Assembly: GCF_900302505.1 (NCBI RefSeq)
Contig: NZ_OMOJ01000003.1
Location: forward strand, 286,330-350,329
DNA length: 64,000 nt
Reading direction: 5' to 3'
Source of the DNA: Pseudoprimorskyibacter insulae
Lineage (GTDB): Bacteria > Pseudomonadota > Alphaproteobacteria > Rhodobacterales > Rhodobacteraceae
Shown: positions 42,221 to 51,714 of the stretch, in pieces
Position numbering within the stretch: position 1 is the stretch's first letter
Layout of the letters: every line of letters begins with the position of its first letter
Made by a program: the position numbers and the translations under genes
Notes under the pieces: generated by a model
Seen by the model: only the letters and a program-made list of their open reading frames with translations
What the model was told of the DNA's origin: nothing
The model's database searches: none

Positions 42221-42679
42221 ATGACACAAGACGCCGAATTGCTGATCCGCCCATTGACGGCAGGCGACAAAGACCAATGGCGCGAACTTTGGGCGGCCTA
42301 TCTGGCCTTCTACGGCTCGGCCGTCGGTTCTGAGGTGTATGAGACCACATTCGCCCGCCTCATTGGCAAGGATGAACGGGATTACAATTGCTTGGTCGCC
42401 GAGGTTGAGGGCGAACTGGTCGGTTTGGTGCATTTCCTGTTTCACCGTCATTGCTGGCGGGTTGAGGATGTCGTCTATCTGCAAGACCTGTTCACCTTGA
42501 AACACTGGCGCGGCATGGGCATCGGCAAGGCCCTGATCGAAGCCGTCTACGCCTGCGGCGACGAAGCTGGCGCGCCGACCGTTTATTGGCTGACGCAGGA
42601 CTTCAACACCCAAGCGCGCGAACTTTATGACAAGGTGGCCGACGTCACCCCCTTCATCAAGTATCAGCGCCCGGTATGA
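42221..42679 (+). CDS. GNAT family N-acetyltransferase
   Basis: 152 aa from ATG 42221 with AAGAGG upstream; an in-frame extension to 42143 lies in the spacer. Acetyl-CoA loop at about residues 96-106 (HWRGMGIGKAL, the R/Q-x-x-G-x-G/A motif), preceded by VYLQDLFTL and followed by VYWLTQDFNTQARELYDKV. Substrate unknown. The stop overlaps the next gene's ATG (ATGATG), so the two are coupled. Confidence 0.85.
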   Translation: MTQDAELLIRPLTAGDKDQWRELWAAYLAFYGSAVGSEVYETTFARLIGKDERDYNCLVAEVEGELVGLVHFLFHRHCWRVEDVVYLQDLFTLKHWRGMGIGKALIEAVYACGDEAGAPTVYWLTQDFNTQARELYDKVADVTPFIKYQRPV

Positions 42680-44052
42680 TGCGGCTGGCGCTGCCAATTG
42701 CACTGGTGTTGGCCGGGTGTTCACCCGTCCAATCGCCTTCTGCCTTGGTGCCCAAGGGCAAGATCGCCCAAAGCCAGCCTTTGCCGCCGATGAAGATGTT
42801 CGGCGCGGCGCAGCCCGATGCGCCCGTACGGTCCAACCGCGACATGGCGCGGGACTATCTGGATCTGGCCTTTACGCTGGAAAGCGGGCGCTCGGTCAAA
42901 TTCTTCACGCGGGTCGAAGGCCCGATCCGCATTCGCCTGGCCGGCACCCCGTCCAAGACCATGATGGCCGATCTGAACGCTCTGATCCTGCGCCTGCGCA
43001 GCGAGGCACGGCTTGATATCGCCCTGACGGACGCGGACACCGCCCAGATCACCATCAATGCCGTATCGCGCAAGCGGATCAGCCGGTATCTGGCCAGCGC
43101 GGCCTGTTTCGTTTTGCCGGGTGTGGCCACCGTGTCCGAGTTTAATTCAAACCCCGGCAAAACCCGCCTTGATTGGGCGCAATTGGAACAGCGCGACCGA
43201 ATGGGCGTCTTCGTGCCGAACGATGCCAGCCCGCAAGAAGCCCGCGACTGCCTGCACGAAGAGATCGCCCAAGCCCTCGGCCCGGTGAATGACCTCTATC
43301 GCCTTGGCGACAGTGTGTTCAACGACGACAACACCCACGCCATTCTGACCGGGTTCGACATGCTGATGCTGCGGGTTCACTATGACCCCGCCCTGCGCAC
43401 CGGCATGAGCCGGGATGAGGCCGCGCGGGTCGTTCCCGGCATTCTGGCCCGTCTGAACCCGCGCGGAGAACGCATCGCGTCCAATCCCCTGCCCGCCACG
43501 CCGCGCAGCTGGATTGAGGCTGTACAAACCACGCTCTCGCCGGACAAATCCGCCACCTCGCGCCGCCTCAATGCCGCCAAGGCCCTGACCATCGCCCGCA
43601 GCGAAGGCTGGCGCGATCAGCGCCTTGCCTTCAGCCTTTATCTTGTCGCCCGCATGTCGAGCGAGGACGACCCGGCCCGCGCCGAGGCAATGTTCCGCGC
43701 GCCCCATGACCTGTTGGCCGGGCAGCCCGGTATGCAGACCTTCCGCATGTTCACTGGCATGCAGCTGGCCTATTACGCATTGCAGCGCAGCGCCCCGGAT
43801 CGGGCGCTTTCGGTGATCGACGAATTCGAACCGCAGGCCCACAAGGCGCAGAACGCCGCGCTGCTGTCGTCCTTCATGATGCTGCGCGCCGAAGCCTATG
43901 ACCAAATGGGCCGCAGGTCCGAGGCAAGCGCGGTTCGGCTGGACAGTCTGGGCTGGGCAAGATACGGCTTCGGCCCGGATTGGGCGGTACGTGCGCGGCT
44001 GGACACCATGTCGTCGCTTGGCCCGAAACAAAACACGAAGGTTGGATCATGA
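42676..44052 (+). CDS. DUF2927 lipoprotein
   Basis: 458 aa with a lipoprotein signal (LVLAGCS, Cys at residue 15), so it is membrane-anchored in the periplasm. The central region (about 55-245; FFTRVEGPIRIRL, EEIAQALGPVNDL) matches the DUF2927 pattern. The C-terminal half is helical and TPR-like (LNAAKALTIARSEGWRDQRLAFSLY ...). Function unknown. Its 5' end overlaps the GNAT stop and its TGA overlaps the ATG of the small membrane protein, so three genes are translationally coupled. Confidence 0.8.
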   Translation: MMRLALPIALVLAGCSPVQSPSALVPKGKIAQSQPLPPMKMFGAAQPDAPVRSNRDMARDYLDLAFTLESGRSVKFFTRVEGPIRIRLAGTPSKTMMADLNALILRLRSEARLDIALTDADTAQITINAVSRKRISRYLASAACFVLPGVATVSEFNSNPGKTRLDWAQLEQRDRMGVFVPNDASPQEARDCLHEEIAQALGPVNDLYRLGDSVFNDDNTHAILTGFDMLMLRVHYDPALRTGMSRDEAARVVPGILARLNPRGERIASNPLPATPRSWIEAVQTTLSPDKSATSRRLNAAKALTIARSEGWRDQRLAFSLYLVARMSSEDDPARAEAMFRAPHDLLAGQPGMQTFRMFTGMQLAYYALQRSAPDRALSVIDEFEPQAHKAQNAALLSSFMMLRAEAYDQMGRRSEASAVRLDSLGWARYGFGPDWAVRARLDTMSSLGPKQNTKVGS

Positions 44053-44213
44053 TCGTAATCATCCTCACACTTCTGGGCGTCACGGTGGGTGCCTTGACCG
44101 CCAAACGCCGTAAGGGCAAGCCGCTGGACATGGCGCAATATGCCGCCGGTTACGGCATTTTATTTGCGCTGATGGGTCTGATCATCACAATCGCGGTCGA
44201 AAAATCCCTCTGA
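44049..44213 (+). CDS. Small two-helix membrane protein
   Basis: 54 aa from ATG 44049, overlapping the stop of the DUF2927 gene (ATGA). Two hydrophobic spans (about 1-17 and 33-50) separated by a basic loop (AKRRKGK). No recognised family. Position between the lipoprotein and the VWA gene (16 bp spacing) implies cotranscription with both. Confidence 0.7.
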   Translation: MIVIILTLLGVTVGALTAKRRKGKPLDMAQYAAGYGILFALMGLIITIAVEKSL

Positions 44214-44229
44214 CACAAAGGCAGGGCCG

Positions 44230-45414
44230 ATGTTCGTCCCCTTCTTCGAAAACCTTCGTGCCGCCTCGGTTCCGGTCTCGCTTCGCGAGTATCTAACCTT
44301 TCTTGAGGCGTTGAAGGCCGGTCTGGCGATCTACGATCCCGAGGCGTTCTATTACCTCGCTCGCAGCGCCATGGTGAAGGACGAACGCAACATCGACAAA
44401 TTCGACCGCGCCTTTGCGGCGACCTTTTCGGGCCTTGAGGCGATCAGCGCCGATGATGTGCTGAACGCCGTTGATTTGCCCGAAGACTGGCTGCGCAAGA
44501 TGGCCGAAAAGCACCTGAGCGCCGAAGAAAAGGCCGAGATTGAGGCGCTTGGCGGGTTCGACAAGCTGATGGAGACGCTGAAAAAGCGTCTTGAGGAACA
44601 AAAGGGGCGCCATCAGGGCGGCTCGAAATGGGTTGGCACGGCGGGCACCTCGCCCTTTGGCGCCTATGGCTACAACCCCGAAGGCGTGCGTATTGGTCAG
44701 GACGAAAGCCGCCACCAGCGCGCCGTGAAAGTCTGGGACAAACGTGAATTCAAGAACCTTGACGGCGATGTCGAACTGGGCACCCGCAACATCAAGGTCG
44801 CGCTGAAACGCCTGCGCCGCTGGGCCCGCGATGGTGCGGCCGATGAGCTGGATCTGGACGGCACCATCCGTGCCACGGCGGAACATGGCTATCTCGATGT
44901 GCAAACGCGGCCCGAACGGCGCAATGCGGTGAAGGTGTTGCTGTTTCTGGATGTGGGCGGCTCGATGGACCCGCACATTAAGGTGGTGGAGGAGCTGTTT
45001 TCCGCCGCGCGGGCCGAATTCAAGCACCTCGAATACTACTACTTCCACAATTGCCTTTATGAGGGCGTCTGGCGCGACAACCGCCGCCGCTGGGATGCGC
45101 AAACGCCGACTTGGGAAGTGCTGAACACCTACGGATCTGAATACAAATGCATTTTCGTGGGCGATGCCAGCATGTCGCCCTATGAAATCGTCCAACCCGG
45201 CGGCGCGAATGAGCACTGGAACGCCGAGGCTGGCCAGACTTGGCTGAACCGCGCGCGCCAGCAATGGCCCTCGCATCTGTGGATCAATCCGCTGGCCGAA
45301 CGCTATTGGCAATACACCCAGTCGGTGCAGATGATCCGCCAGATCTTTGATGATCGCATGGTGCCGATGACCCTACAGGGGCTAGAGGCTGGTATGAAAG
45401 AATTGATCCGCTGA
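44230..45414 (+). CDS. CoxE-like VWA domain protein
   Basis: 394 aa; the N-terminus (VPVSLREYLTFLEAL) is typical of CoxE-like proteins. The VWA domain starts near residue 235 with a variant MIDAS, LFLDVGGSMDPH, where the second MIDAS position is Gly and not Ser. That variant is, to my recollection, usual in this subfamily, together with the following FKHLEYYYFHNCLYEGVWRDNR. Probable partner of the MoxR-type ATPase at 40301. The charged linker (about 100-190) is low-complexity. Confidence 0.85.
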   Translation: MFVPFFENLRAASVPVSLREYLTFLEALKAGLAIYDPEAFYYLARSAMVKDERNIDKFDRAFAATFSGLEAISADDVLNAVDLPEDWLRKMAEKHLSAEEKAEIEALGGFDKLMETLKKRLEEQKGRHQGGSKWVGTAGTSPFGAYGYNPEGVRIGQDESRHQRAVKVWDKREFKNLDGDVELGTRNIKVALKRLRRWARDGAADELDLDGTIRATAEHGYLDVQTRPERRNAVKVLLFLDVGGSMDPHIKVVEELFSAARAEFKHLEYYYFHNCLYEGVWRDNRRRWDAQTPTWEVLNTYGSEYKCIFVGDASMSPYEIVQPGGANEHWNAEAGQTWLNRARQQWPSHLWINPLAERYWQYTQSVQMIRQIFDDRMVPMTLQGLEAGMKELIR

Positions 45415-45423
45415 CGCTGGTCT

Positions 45424-45445
45424 GCCATGGGGCTTGTCCCATGGC
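45424..45445. terminator. Hairpin between converging VWA and MBL genes
   Basis: GCCATGGG (45424-45431) and CCCATGGC (45438-45445) form a perfect 8-bp stem 10 nt after the VWA stop; a second GC-rich dyad (GGCGGCC/GGCCGCGC) follows at about 45453-45473. No T-run, so only a possible bidirectional terminator. Confidence 0.4.
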
Positions 45446-45487
45446 TCGGCGCGGGCGGCCTCGATGGCCGCGCGGGGCGATGCGCCC

Positions 45488-46279
45488 TTACACCGTCTCG
45501 GCGCGATAGCCCTGCCCGTCTACCACCAAGCGCACGAACTTCTGCCCGGCTATCGCATGGCTTGAGGCCATGACCAAGCCGCGTTCCGCAATTTCGGCCA
45601 GCGCGGCCTTGCGTGTGGCAATGCCCTGCGGCTTGTCCGCGTCGTATTTGGCAAACACTTCGGGTTCGGGCAGTTGCAGCGCAAAGCTGTGCAGGATGTC
45701 AGCGACCAGCACCAAATCGGACCCAATCCGCAGCCCCATTTGTCCCGGTGTATGGCCGGGTAGGTGCCAGCCGCGCACATTCGGCGCGACCTCGTCCCCG
45801 TCGTCGAACAGGGTGATCTGGTCCGCATAAGCCTCCGTCACGATGGCATTGCCCTCGCCCGAACCGTGCCACCGCGCATGTTCAGCCCGCCCCAGCCAGA
45901 TTTCGGCCTTCGGGAAAACCTTCCCGCCTTCTGCATCGAACAGCCCGCCGAAATGGTCGCGGTGCAGGTGGGTCAGGATCACGCGGCGAATGTCGGTCAG
46001 GGCAACGCCCAATTCGGCCAGACGCGCGGGCAAATGCCCCGCCGCATCACCCCAAGTGCTGCCGCATCCGGTATCGACCAGATCGCAAGCCCCATCGGGG
46101 TGGCGCAGCAGGAAGGCGTTGAACTCAGTGATAATCCCGCTCAGGCCCGCCGCCCGAAGACGGCTATCCCGGACAACCGGATCAAGGTCGGGAAAGACCG
46201 TTTCGTCAAACACCGTGTCCCCGTCCTTGAGGGCGAAAACCTCGATGCCTGCGGTGGTGAAACGGTCAATCCCTGCCAT
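45488..46279 (-). CDS. MBL fold metallohydrolase
   Basis: 263 aa metallo-beta-lactamase-fold enzyme. Metal motif THLHRDHFGG (H-x-H-x-D-H), then GWHLPGHTPGQMG and the later AD(I)LHSF aspartate. Closest in feel to quorum-quenching or methyl-parathion-hydrolase-like hydrolases, but the substrate cannot be assigned. Starts 3 bp after the guaB stop, so cotranscribed with it. Confidence 0.83.
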   Translation of the reverse strand: MAGIDRFTTAGIEVFALKDGDTVFDETVFPDLDPVVRDSRLRAAGLSGIITEFNAFLLRHPDGACDLVDTGCGSTWGDAAGHLPARLAELGVALTDIRRVILTHLHRDHFGGLFDAEGGKVFPKAEIWLGRAEHARWHGSGEGNAIVTEAYADQITLFDDGDEVAPNVRGWHLPGHTPGQMGLRIGSDLVLVADILHSFALQLPEPEVFAKYDADKPQGIATRKAALAEIAERGLVMASSHAIAGQKFVRLVVDGQGYRAETV

Positions 46280-46282
46280 GTC

Positions 46283-47996
<1,714 letters not shown>

Positions 47997-50033
47997 ATGA
48001 GCAGTGATCCCCTTGTGATCTTTACCCCCTCGGGCAAACGAGGCCGGTTCCCTGTTGGCACCCCGGTTCTGACGGCCGCCCGGCAATTGGGCGTCGATCT
48101 GGATTCGGTCTGCGGTGGGCGCGGGATCTGCTCGAAATGCCAGATCACCCCGTCTTACGGCGAGTTTCCCAAGCACGGGCTGACCGTGGCCGAGGATGCG
48201 CTGTCAAACTGGAACGCGGTCGAGGAACGTTACCAGCAAAAGCGCGGGCTGAAGGCAGGCCGCCGCCTTGGCTGTCAGGCCACGATCCAGCGCGATATCG
48301 TCATTGACGTGCCGCCCGAAAGCCAGGTCCACCGCCAAGTGGTGCGCAAGGCCGCCAGCGCCCGTGTGATCGAAATGGATCCGGCCACGCGCCCGCATTA
48401 CATCACCGTGGATGAGCCTGACATGCACGAGCCCACCGGCGATCTGGAGCGGGTCTGCCGCGCCTTGGCCGCCCAATGGGACGTGCCACGCGCCACCATG
48501 GCCCCCGGCCTGCTGCGCCGCCTGCAACCCATTCTGCGCAAGGGCAATTGGGCCATCACCGTGGCGCTGAACACCCCGCAGGAAGGCGCGGTGCCGCAGA
48601 TCGTCGCGGCGTGGCCGGGGCTGAAGGAAGGCGGGCTTTATGGGTTGGCGATTGATCTGGGATCAACCACCATCGCCGCGCATCTGACCAGTCTTGAGAC
48701 GGGCGCGGTTGTGGCCTCGTCCGGGATCATGAACCCGCAGATCCGATTTGGCGAAGACCTGATGAGCCGCGTGTCCTATTCCATGATGAACCCCGGCGGG
48801 GCGGTCGAAATGACCCGCGCGGTGCTGGAGGCGCTGGATACGCTGATCACCGACATCGCGAAAGAGGCAGGCGTTGGCCTTGATGCGGTGCTTGAAGCGG
48901 TGTTCGTGTGCAACCCCGTGATGCATCACCTGCTGTTGGGCATTGACCCGGTGGAGCTGGGTCAAGCGCCCTTCGCGCTGGCCACCTCGGATGCCATGTC
49001 GCTGGATGCGCTGGCGCTGGGGCTGACCGCCCTGCCCGCTGAGGCGCAGATTTACCTGCTGCCGTGTATCGCTGGCCATGTGGGGGCCGATGCCGCCGCC
49101 GTGGCGCTATCGGAACAGCCGGGCAAGTCCGAAGATCTGGTGCTGGTCGTCGATGTCGGCACCAACGCCGAAATCCTGCTCGGCGATACGCGCCGCGTGC
49201 TGGCCTGTTCTTCGCCCACGGGCCCCGCCTTTGAGGGCGCGCAGATCAGCAGCGGCCAGCGGGCCGCGCCGGGCGCGATCGAGGCGATCCGCATCAACCC
49301 CGAAAACAAAGAGCCGCGCTTCCGCGTGATCGGGTGTGATCTGTGGTCCCATGAGGACGGCTTTGCCGAAGCCACCGCCGCCAGCGGCATCACGGGGATT
49401 TGCGGGTCAGGCATTATCGAAGCCGTGGCCGAGATGCGGATTGCCGGGTTGATGGACGGCTCGGGTTTGATCGGCAGCGAAGCGCAAACCGGCACCAATC
49501 GCTGCGTTCCCAACGGGCGCACCCATGAATACGTGATCTTTGACGGTAGCGCCGAGGGCGGGCCGCGCATCACCGTGACCCAAGGCGATATTCGCGCCAT
49601 CCAGCTGGCCAAATCCGCGCTTTATGCGGGGGCGCGGTTGCTGATGGATGAGATCGGCACCGACACGGTGGACCGCGTGGTTCTGGCGGGCGCATTTGGC
49701 GCGCATATCTCGCCGCTGCATGCGATGGTCTTGGGGATGATCCCGGACGTGCCGCTGGACAAGGTGACCAGCGCGGGCAACGCGGCTGGCACCGGCGCAC
49801 GGATTGCCCTGTGCAACCGTGCTGCCCGGAGCGAGATTGAAAAGACCGTCAAGGCCATCACCAAGGTCGAAACCGCGATTGAGCCGCGCTTTCAGGAACA
49901 TTTCGTCGCCGCCAACGCGATCCCGCACAAAACGGACCCGTTCCCGCATCTGGCCACCCTCACCACCCTGCCCGATCTCAGCTTTAACAGCGGCAAGGAT
50001 GATGGCGGCACCCGCCGCAGACGCCGCCGCTGA
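47997..50033 (+). CDS. Ferredoxin-domain ASKHA protein (RACo-like corrinoid activator, DUF4445)
   Basis: 678 aa from ATG 47997 (MSSDPLVIFTPSG). N-terminal [2Fe-2S] ferredoxin domain with CGGRGICSKC and a fourth Cys in RLGCQAT (about residue 92). A middle domain (about 110-205) leads to the DUF4445/ASKHA ATPase-like domain, with LAIDLGSTTIAAHL (phosphate-1 motif) and VVDVGTNAEILLG, and the GICGSGIIEAVAEM loop. Known relatives reactivate cobalt-corrinoid proteins by ATP-driven electron transfer. No corrinoid protein or methyltransferase gene is visible here. A short Arg-rich tail ends the protein. Confidence 0.87.
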   Translation: MSSDPLVIFTPSGKRGRFPVGTPVLTAARQLGVDLDSVCGGRGICSKCQITPSYGEFPKHGLTVAEDALSNWNAVEERYQQKRGLKAGRRLGCQATIQRDIVIDVPPESQVHRQVVRKAASARVIEMDPATRPHYITVDEPDMHEPTGDLERVCRALAAQWDVPRATMAPGLLRRLQPILRKGNWAITVALNTPQEGAVPQIVAAWPGLKEGGLYGLAIDLGSTTIAAHLTSLETGAVVASSGIMNPQIRFGEDLMSRVSYSMMNPGGAVEMTRAVLEALDTLITDIAKEAGVGLDAVLEAVFVCNPVMHHLLLGIDPVELGQAPFALATSDAMSLDALALGLTALPAEAQIYLLPCIAGHVGADAAAVALSEQPGKSEDLVLVVDVGTNAEILLGDTRRVLACSSPTGPAFEGAQISSGQRAAPGAIEAIRINPENKEPRFRVIGCDLWSHEDGFAEATAASGITGICGSGIIEAVAEMRIAGLMDGSGLIGSEAQTGTNRCVPNGRTHEYVIFDGSAEGGPRITVTQGDIRAIQLAKSALYAGARLLMDEIGTDTVDRVVLAGAFGAHISPLHAMVLGMIPDVPLDKVTSAGNAAGTGARIALCNRAARSEIEKTVKAITKVETAIEPRFQEHFVAANAIPHKTDPFPHLATLTTLPDLSFNSGKDDGGTRRRRRR

Positions 50034-50042
50034 CAAAGGCTT

Positions 50043-50080
50043 GCAAGCGTTTTTACATCTTGCGAGGTAGAAACGCTTGC
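50043..50080. repeat. 10-bp perfect inverted repeat before tRNA-Gly
   Basis: GCAAGCGTTT (50043-50052) and AAACGCTTGC (50071-50080) flank an 18-bp centre. It starts 10 bp after the ferredoxin/ASKHA stop and overlaps the tRNA promoter. It could be an attenuator/terminator or an operator. Confidence 0.5.
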
Positions 50081-50088
50081 GATATCCC
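50060..50088 (+). promoter_or_regulatory. Putative sigma-70 promoter for tRNA-Gly
   Basis: -35 TTGCGA (50060-50065), 17-bp spacer, -10 TATCCC (50083-50088), leaving about 12 bp to the mature tRNA 5' end. Spacing is ideal; the hexamers are moderate matches. The right arm of the inverted repeat (50071-50080) lies between them. Confidence 0.5.
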
Positions 50089-50100
50089 AACCGGAAGAGC

Positions 50101-50174
50101 GCGGGTATGGTGAAAAGGTATCACGCGAGCTTCCCAAGCTTAAAGTACGGGTTCGATTCCCGTTACCCGCTCCA
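50101..50174 (+). tRNA. tRNA-Gly (CCC)
   Basis: Cloverleaf by eye: acceptor GCGGGTA pairs with TACCCGC; D-arm GTGA...TCAC; anticodon loop TTCCCAA gives CCC (reads GGG codons); T-arm ACGGG-TTCGATT-CCCGT; discriminator T (usual for Gly) and encoded CCA at 50172-50174. The top pair of the anticodon stem is a C-A mismatch. Confidence 0.9.
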
Positions 50175-50292
50175 AACCTCCGAAAAATCAGCGATTTCGC
50201 CGCAATACGGTCAAAATTCCGCTCAATCCTAGCGGTTCTACGACTCGCCCCATTCTGTTTGGGCGGGATATGACATTGCTCGGACCGATTTG

Positions 50293-51714
50293 ATGACTGT
50301 TTTACTGTACCAAGCGCTGATCGTCGTTTCCCTGATCATCGTGCGCATTCTGACGCCCAAGTATTTGATCCATCTGGCGTGGCTGTGGTCGGCATGGTCG
50401 CTGCTGCTGATCCAGGTGCCGTGGCTGATGATCCTGCAACTGGCGGTCACATGGATCGCCTATGCCAAGCTGAGCCCGAATGAGCCGTCCAAGGCGCCAC
50501 CGGTCAAAAAGCCTGCTGCGCCCAAAGCCAAGATCCCGGTAAAACAATCCGCGCAACGAGCGAAAAAACCTACGCCAATTGCTAGGCCAGTGAAAGAAGA
50601 GCAGAGAGAAGGCTTTCTGACCAAGGTAAATAATGGCTTGGAAAATCTGAACGATAGCTTGGACTTAGCCACCCAAAAAATGGAGATCGACGCGCTTTTC
50701 ACGATCGAAGAAGCGGTCATCAGGAACATTCAGGAGCGTGCAAAGAAACGTCAAGACATAGGCCCAGAAATCCGGGCCATGACTGTCAGCCAATTGCGCC
50801 AAAAGGACTGGTCCGAGTTGCAGCCACAGGACAGCGATTGGCGCGACGACCTGACCGATGCAATCAACGCAATCGTGGCCAAGGCGGCCGCGCATCACCG
50901 CGCTGCCATCAAAGCCCATGCCAAGAACAAACTAGACCGCCGCGAAAACGCCCGGCGCGATGTGCGGGCGTTGTTCAAAGCCGATGATATGCTGCGGGAT
51001 GAACTTGGCTATTTTTGGCCAATGTACCCCGGCTTGATGCCCATCCTGGCCCCCGAACCACCGAAACCGGCCCCCGCCCCTGTTGCGCCCGCCGTCATGC
51101 GCCCGCATGGCCCCGCCATCGCCAAAATCATCCGCGACCGCGGGATCACGTCGCTGGTGCATTTCACCAATCTGGACAACCTCTCCAGCATCGAGGAACA
51201 CGGGCTTTTGCCGCTGTCGGACCTGCGCAAGCGCGGGCTGGAGCATGTGACCAACGACCGCCAACGCGTTGAGGGGCATCCAGATGCGCTGTGCCTGTCG
51301 ATCAGCCATCCCAATGCCCGGATGTTCTATAAATACCGGCGCGAGGCGAGGTGTGGCTGGGCGGTGCTGGAACTGTCGCCCGATATTTTGACGACGCATG
51401 AGTGCTCCTTTTATCCGCGCAACGCTGCCGATCACCGGATGCGCGGCGTGCCGCGTTCAGTTCTGGGAACGCCCGAAGCCTTTGAGGCCATGTTCTCAGG
51501 TCTGGACGGACGGCCTGCCGACCGCGCGCCGAACCTGCCGACAGACAGTCAGGCCGAGGCGCTGGTCTTTGGCCGGATCGGGCCAGAGCATATCCGGCGC
51601 ATTCATGTGGAAACGGATATTGAGGCCGCGGCGGCGGATATGGTGCTGACCACGCGGCTGGCCGGTTACCTGATCGAAAGCACCCAGTATTTTCGCGCTG
51701 CGGCCACAGCTTAA
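50293..51714 (+). CDS. Membrane-anchored DarT-like ADP-ribosyltransferase domain protein
   Basis: 473 aa from ATG 50293. Two hydrophobic spans (about 2-20 and 27-57) anchor the protein. A basic Pro/Lys-rich linker (about 65-105) and a helical, coiled-coil-like region (about 105-235) follow. Residues about 275-470 fit the DarT/DUF4433 fold: LVHFTNLDNLSSIEEHGLLP near 290-308 (NAD-site H-F-T), LCLSISHPNARMFYKYR (the DarT 'SPM.Y'-type segment), and QAEALVFGRI near 421-430, with the Glu at the catalytic position. DarT enzymes ADP-ribosylate thymidine in ssDNA and are normally paired with the DarG antitoxin; no macro-domain gene lies next to this one. The target here may be different. It follows tRNA-Gly directly. 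Confidence 0.75.
   Translation: MTVLLYQALIVVSLIIVRILTPKYLIHLAWLWSAWSLLLIQVPWLMILQLAVTWIAYAKLSPNEPSKAPPVKKPAAPKAKIPVKQSAQRAKKPTPIARPVKEEQREGFLTKVNNGLENLNDSLDLATQKMEIDALFTIEEAVIRNIQERAKKRQDIGPEIRAMTVSQLRQKDWSELQPQDSDWRDDLTDAINAIVAKAAAHHRAAIKAHAKNKLDRRENARRDVRALFKADDMLRDELGYFWPMYPGLMPILAPEPPKPAPAPVAPAVMRPHGPAIAKIIRDRGITSLVHFTNLDNLSSIEEHGLLPLSDLRKRGLEHVTNDRQRVEGHPDALCLSISHPNARMFYKYRREARCGWAVLELSPDILTTHECSFYPRNAADHRMRGVPRSVLGTPEAFEAMFSGLDGRPADRAPNLPTDSQAEALVFGRIGPEHIRRIHVETDIEAAAADMVLTTRLAGYLIESTQYFRAAATA

Noticed and set aside
40235..45445. GC-rich dyads at 40235 and 45424 as strong intrinsic terminators
   Set aside because: Both lack a T-tract; kept only as low-confidence hairpins.
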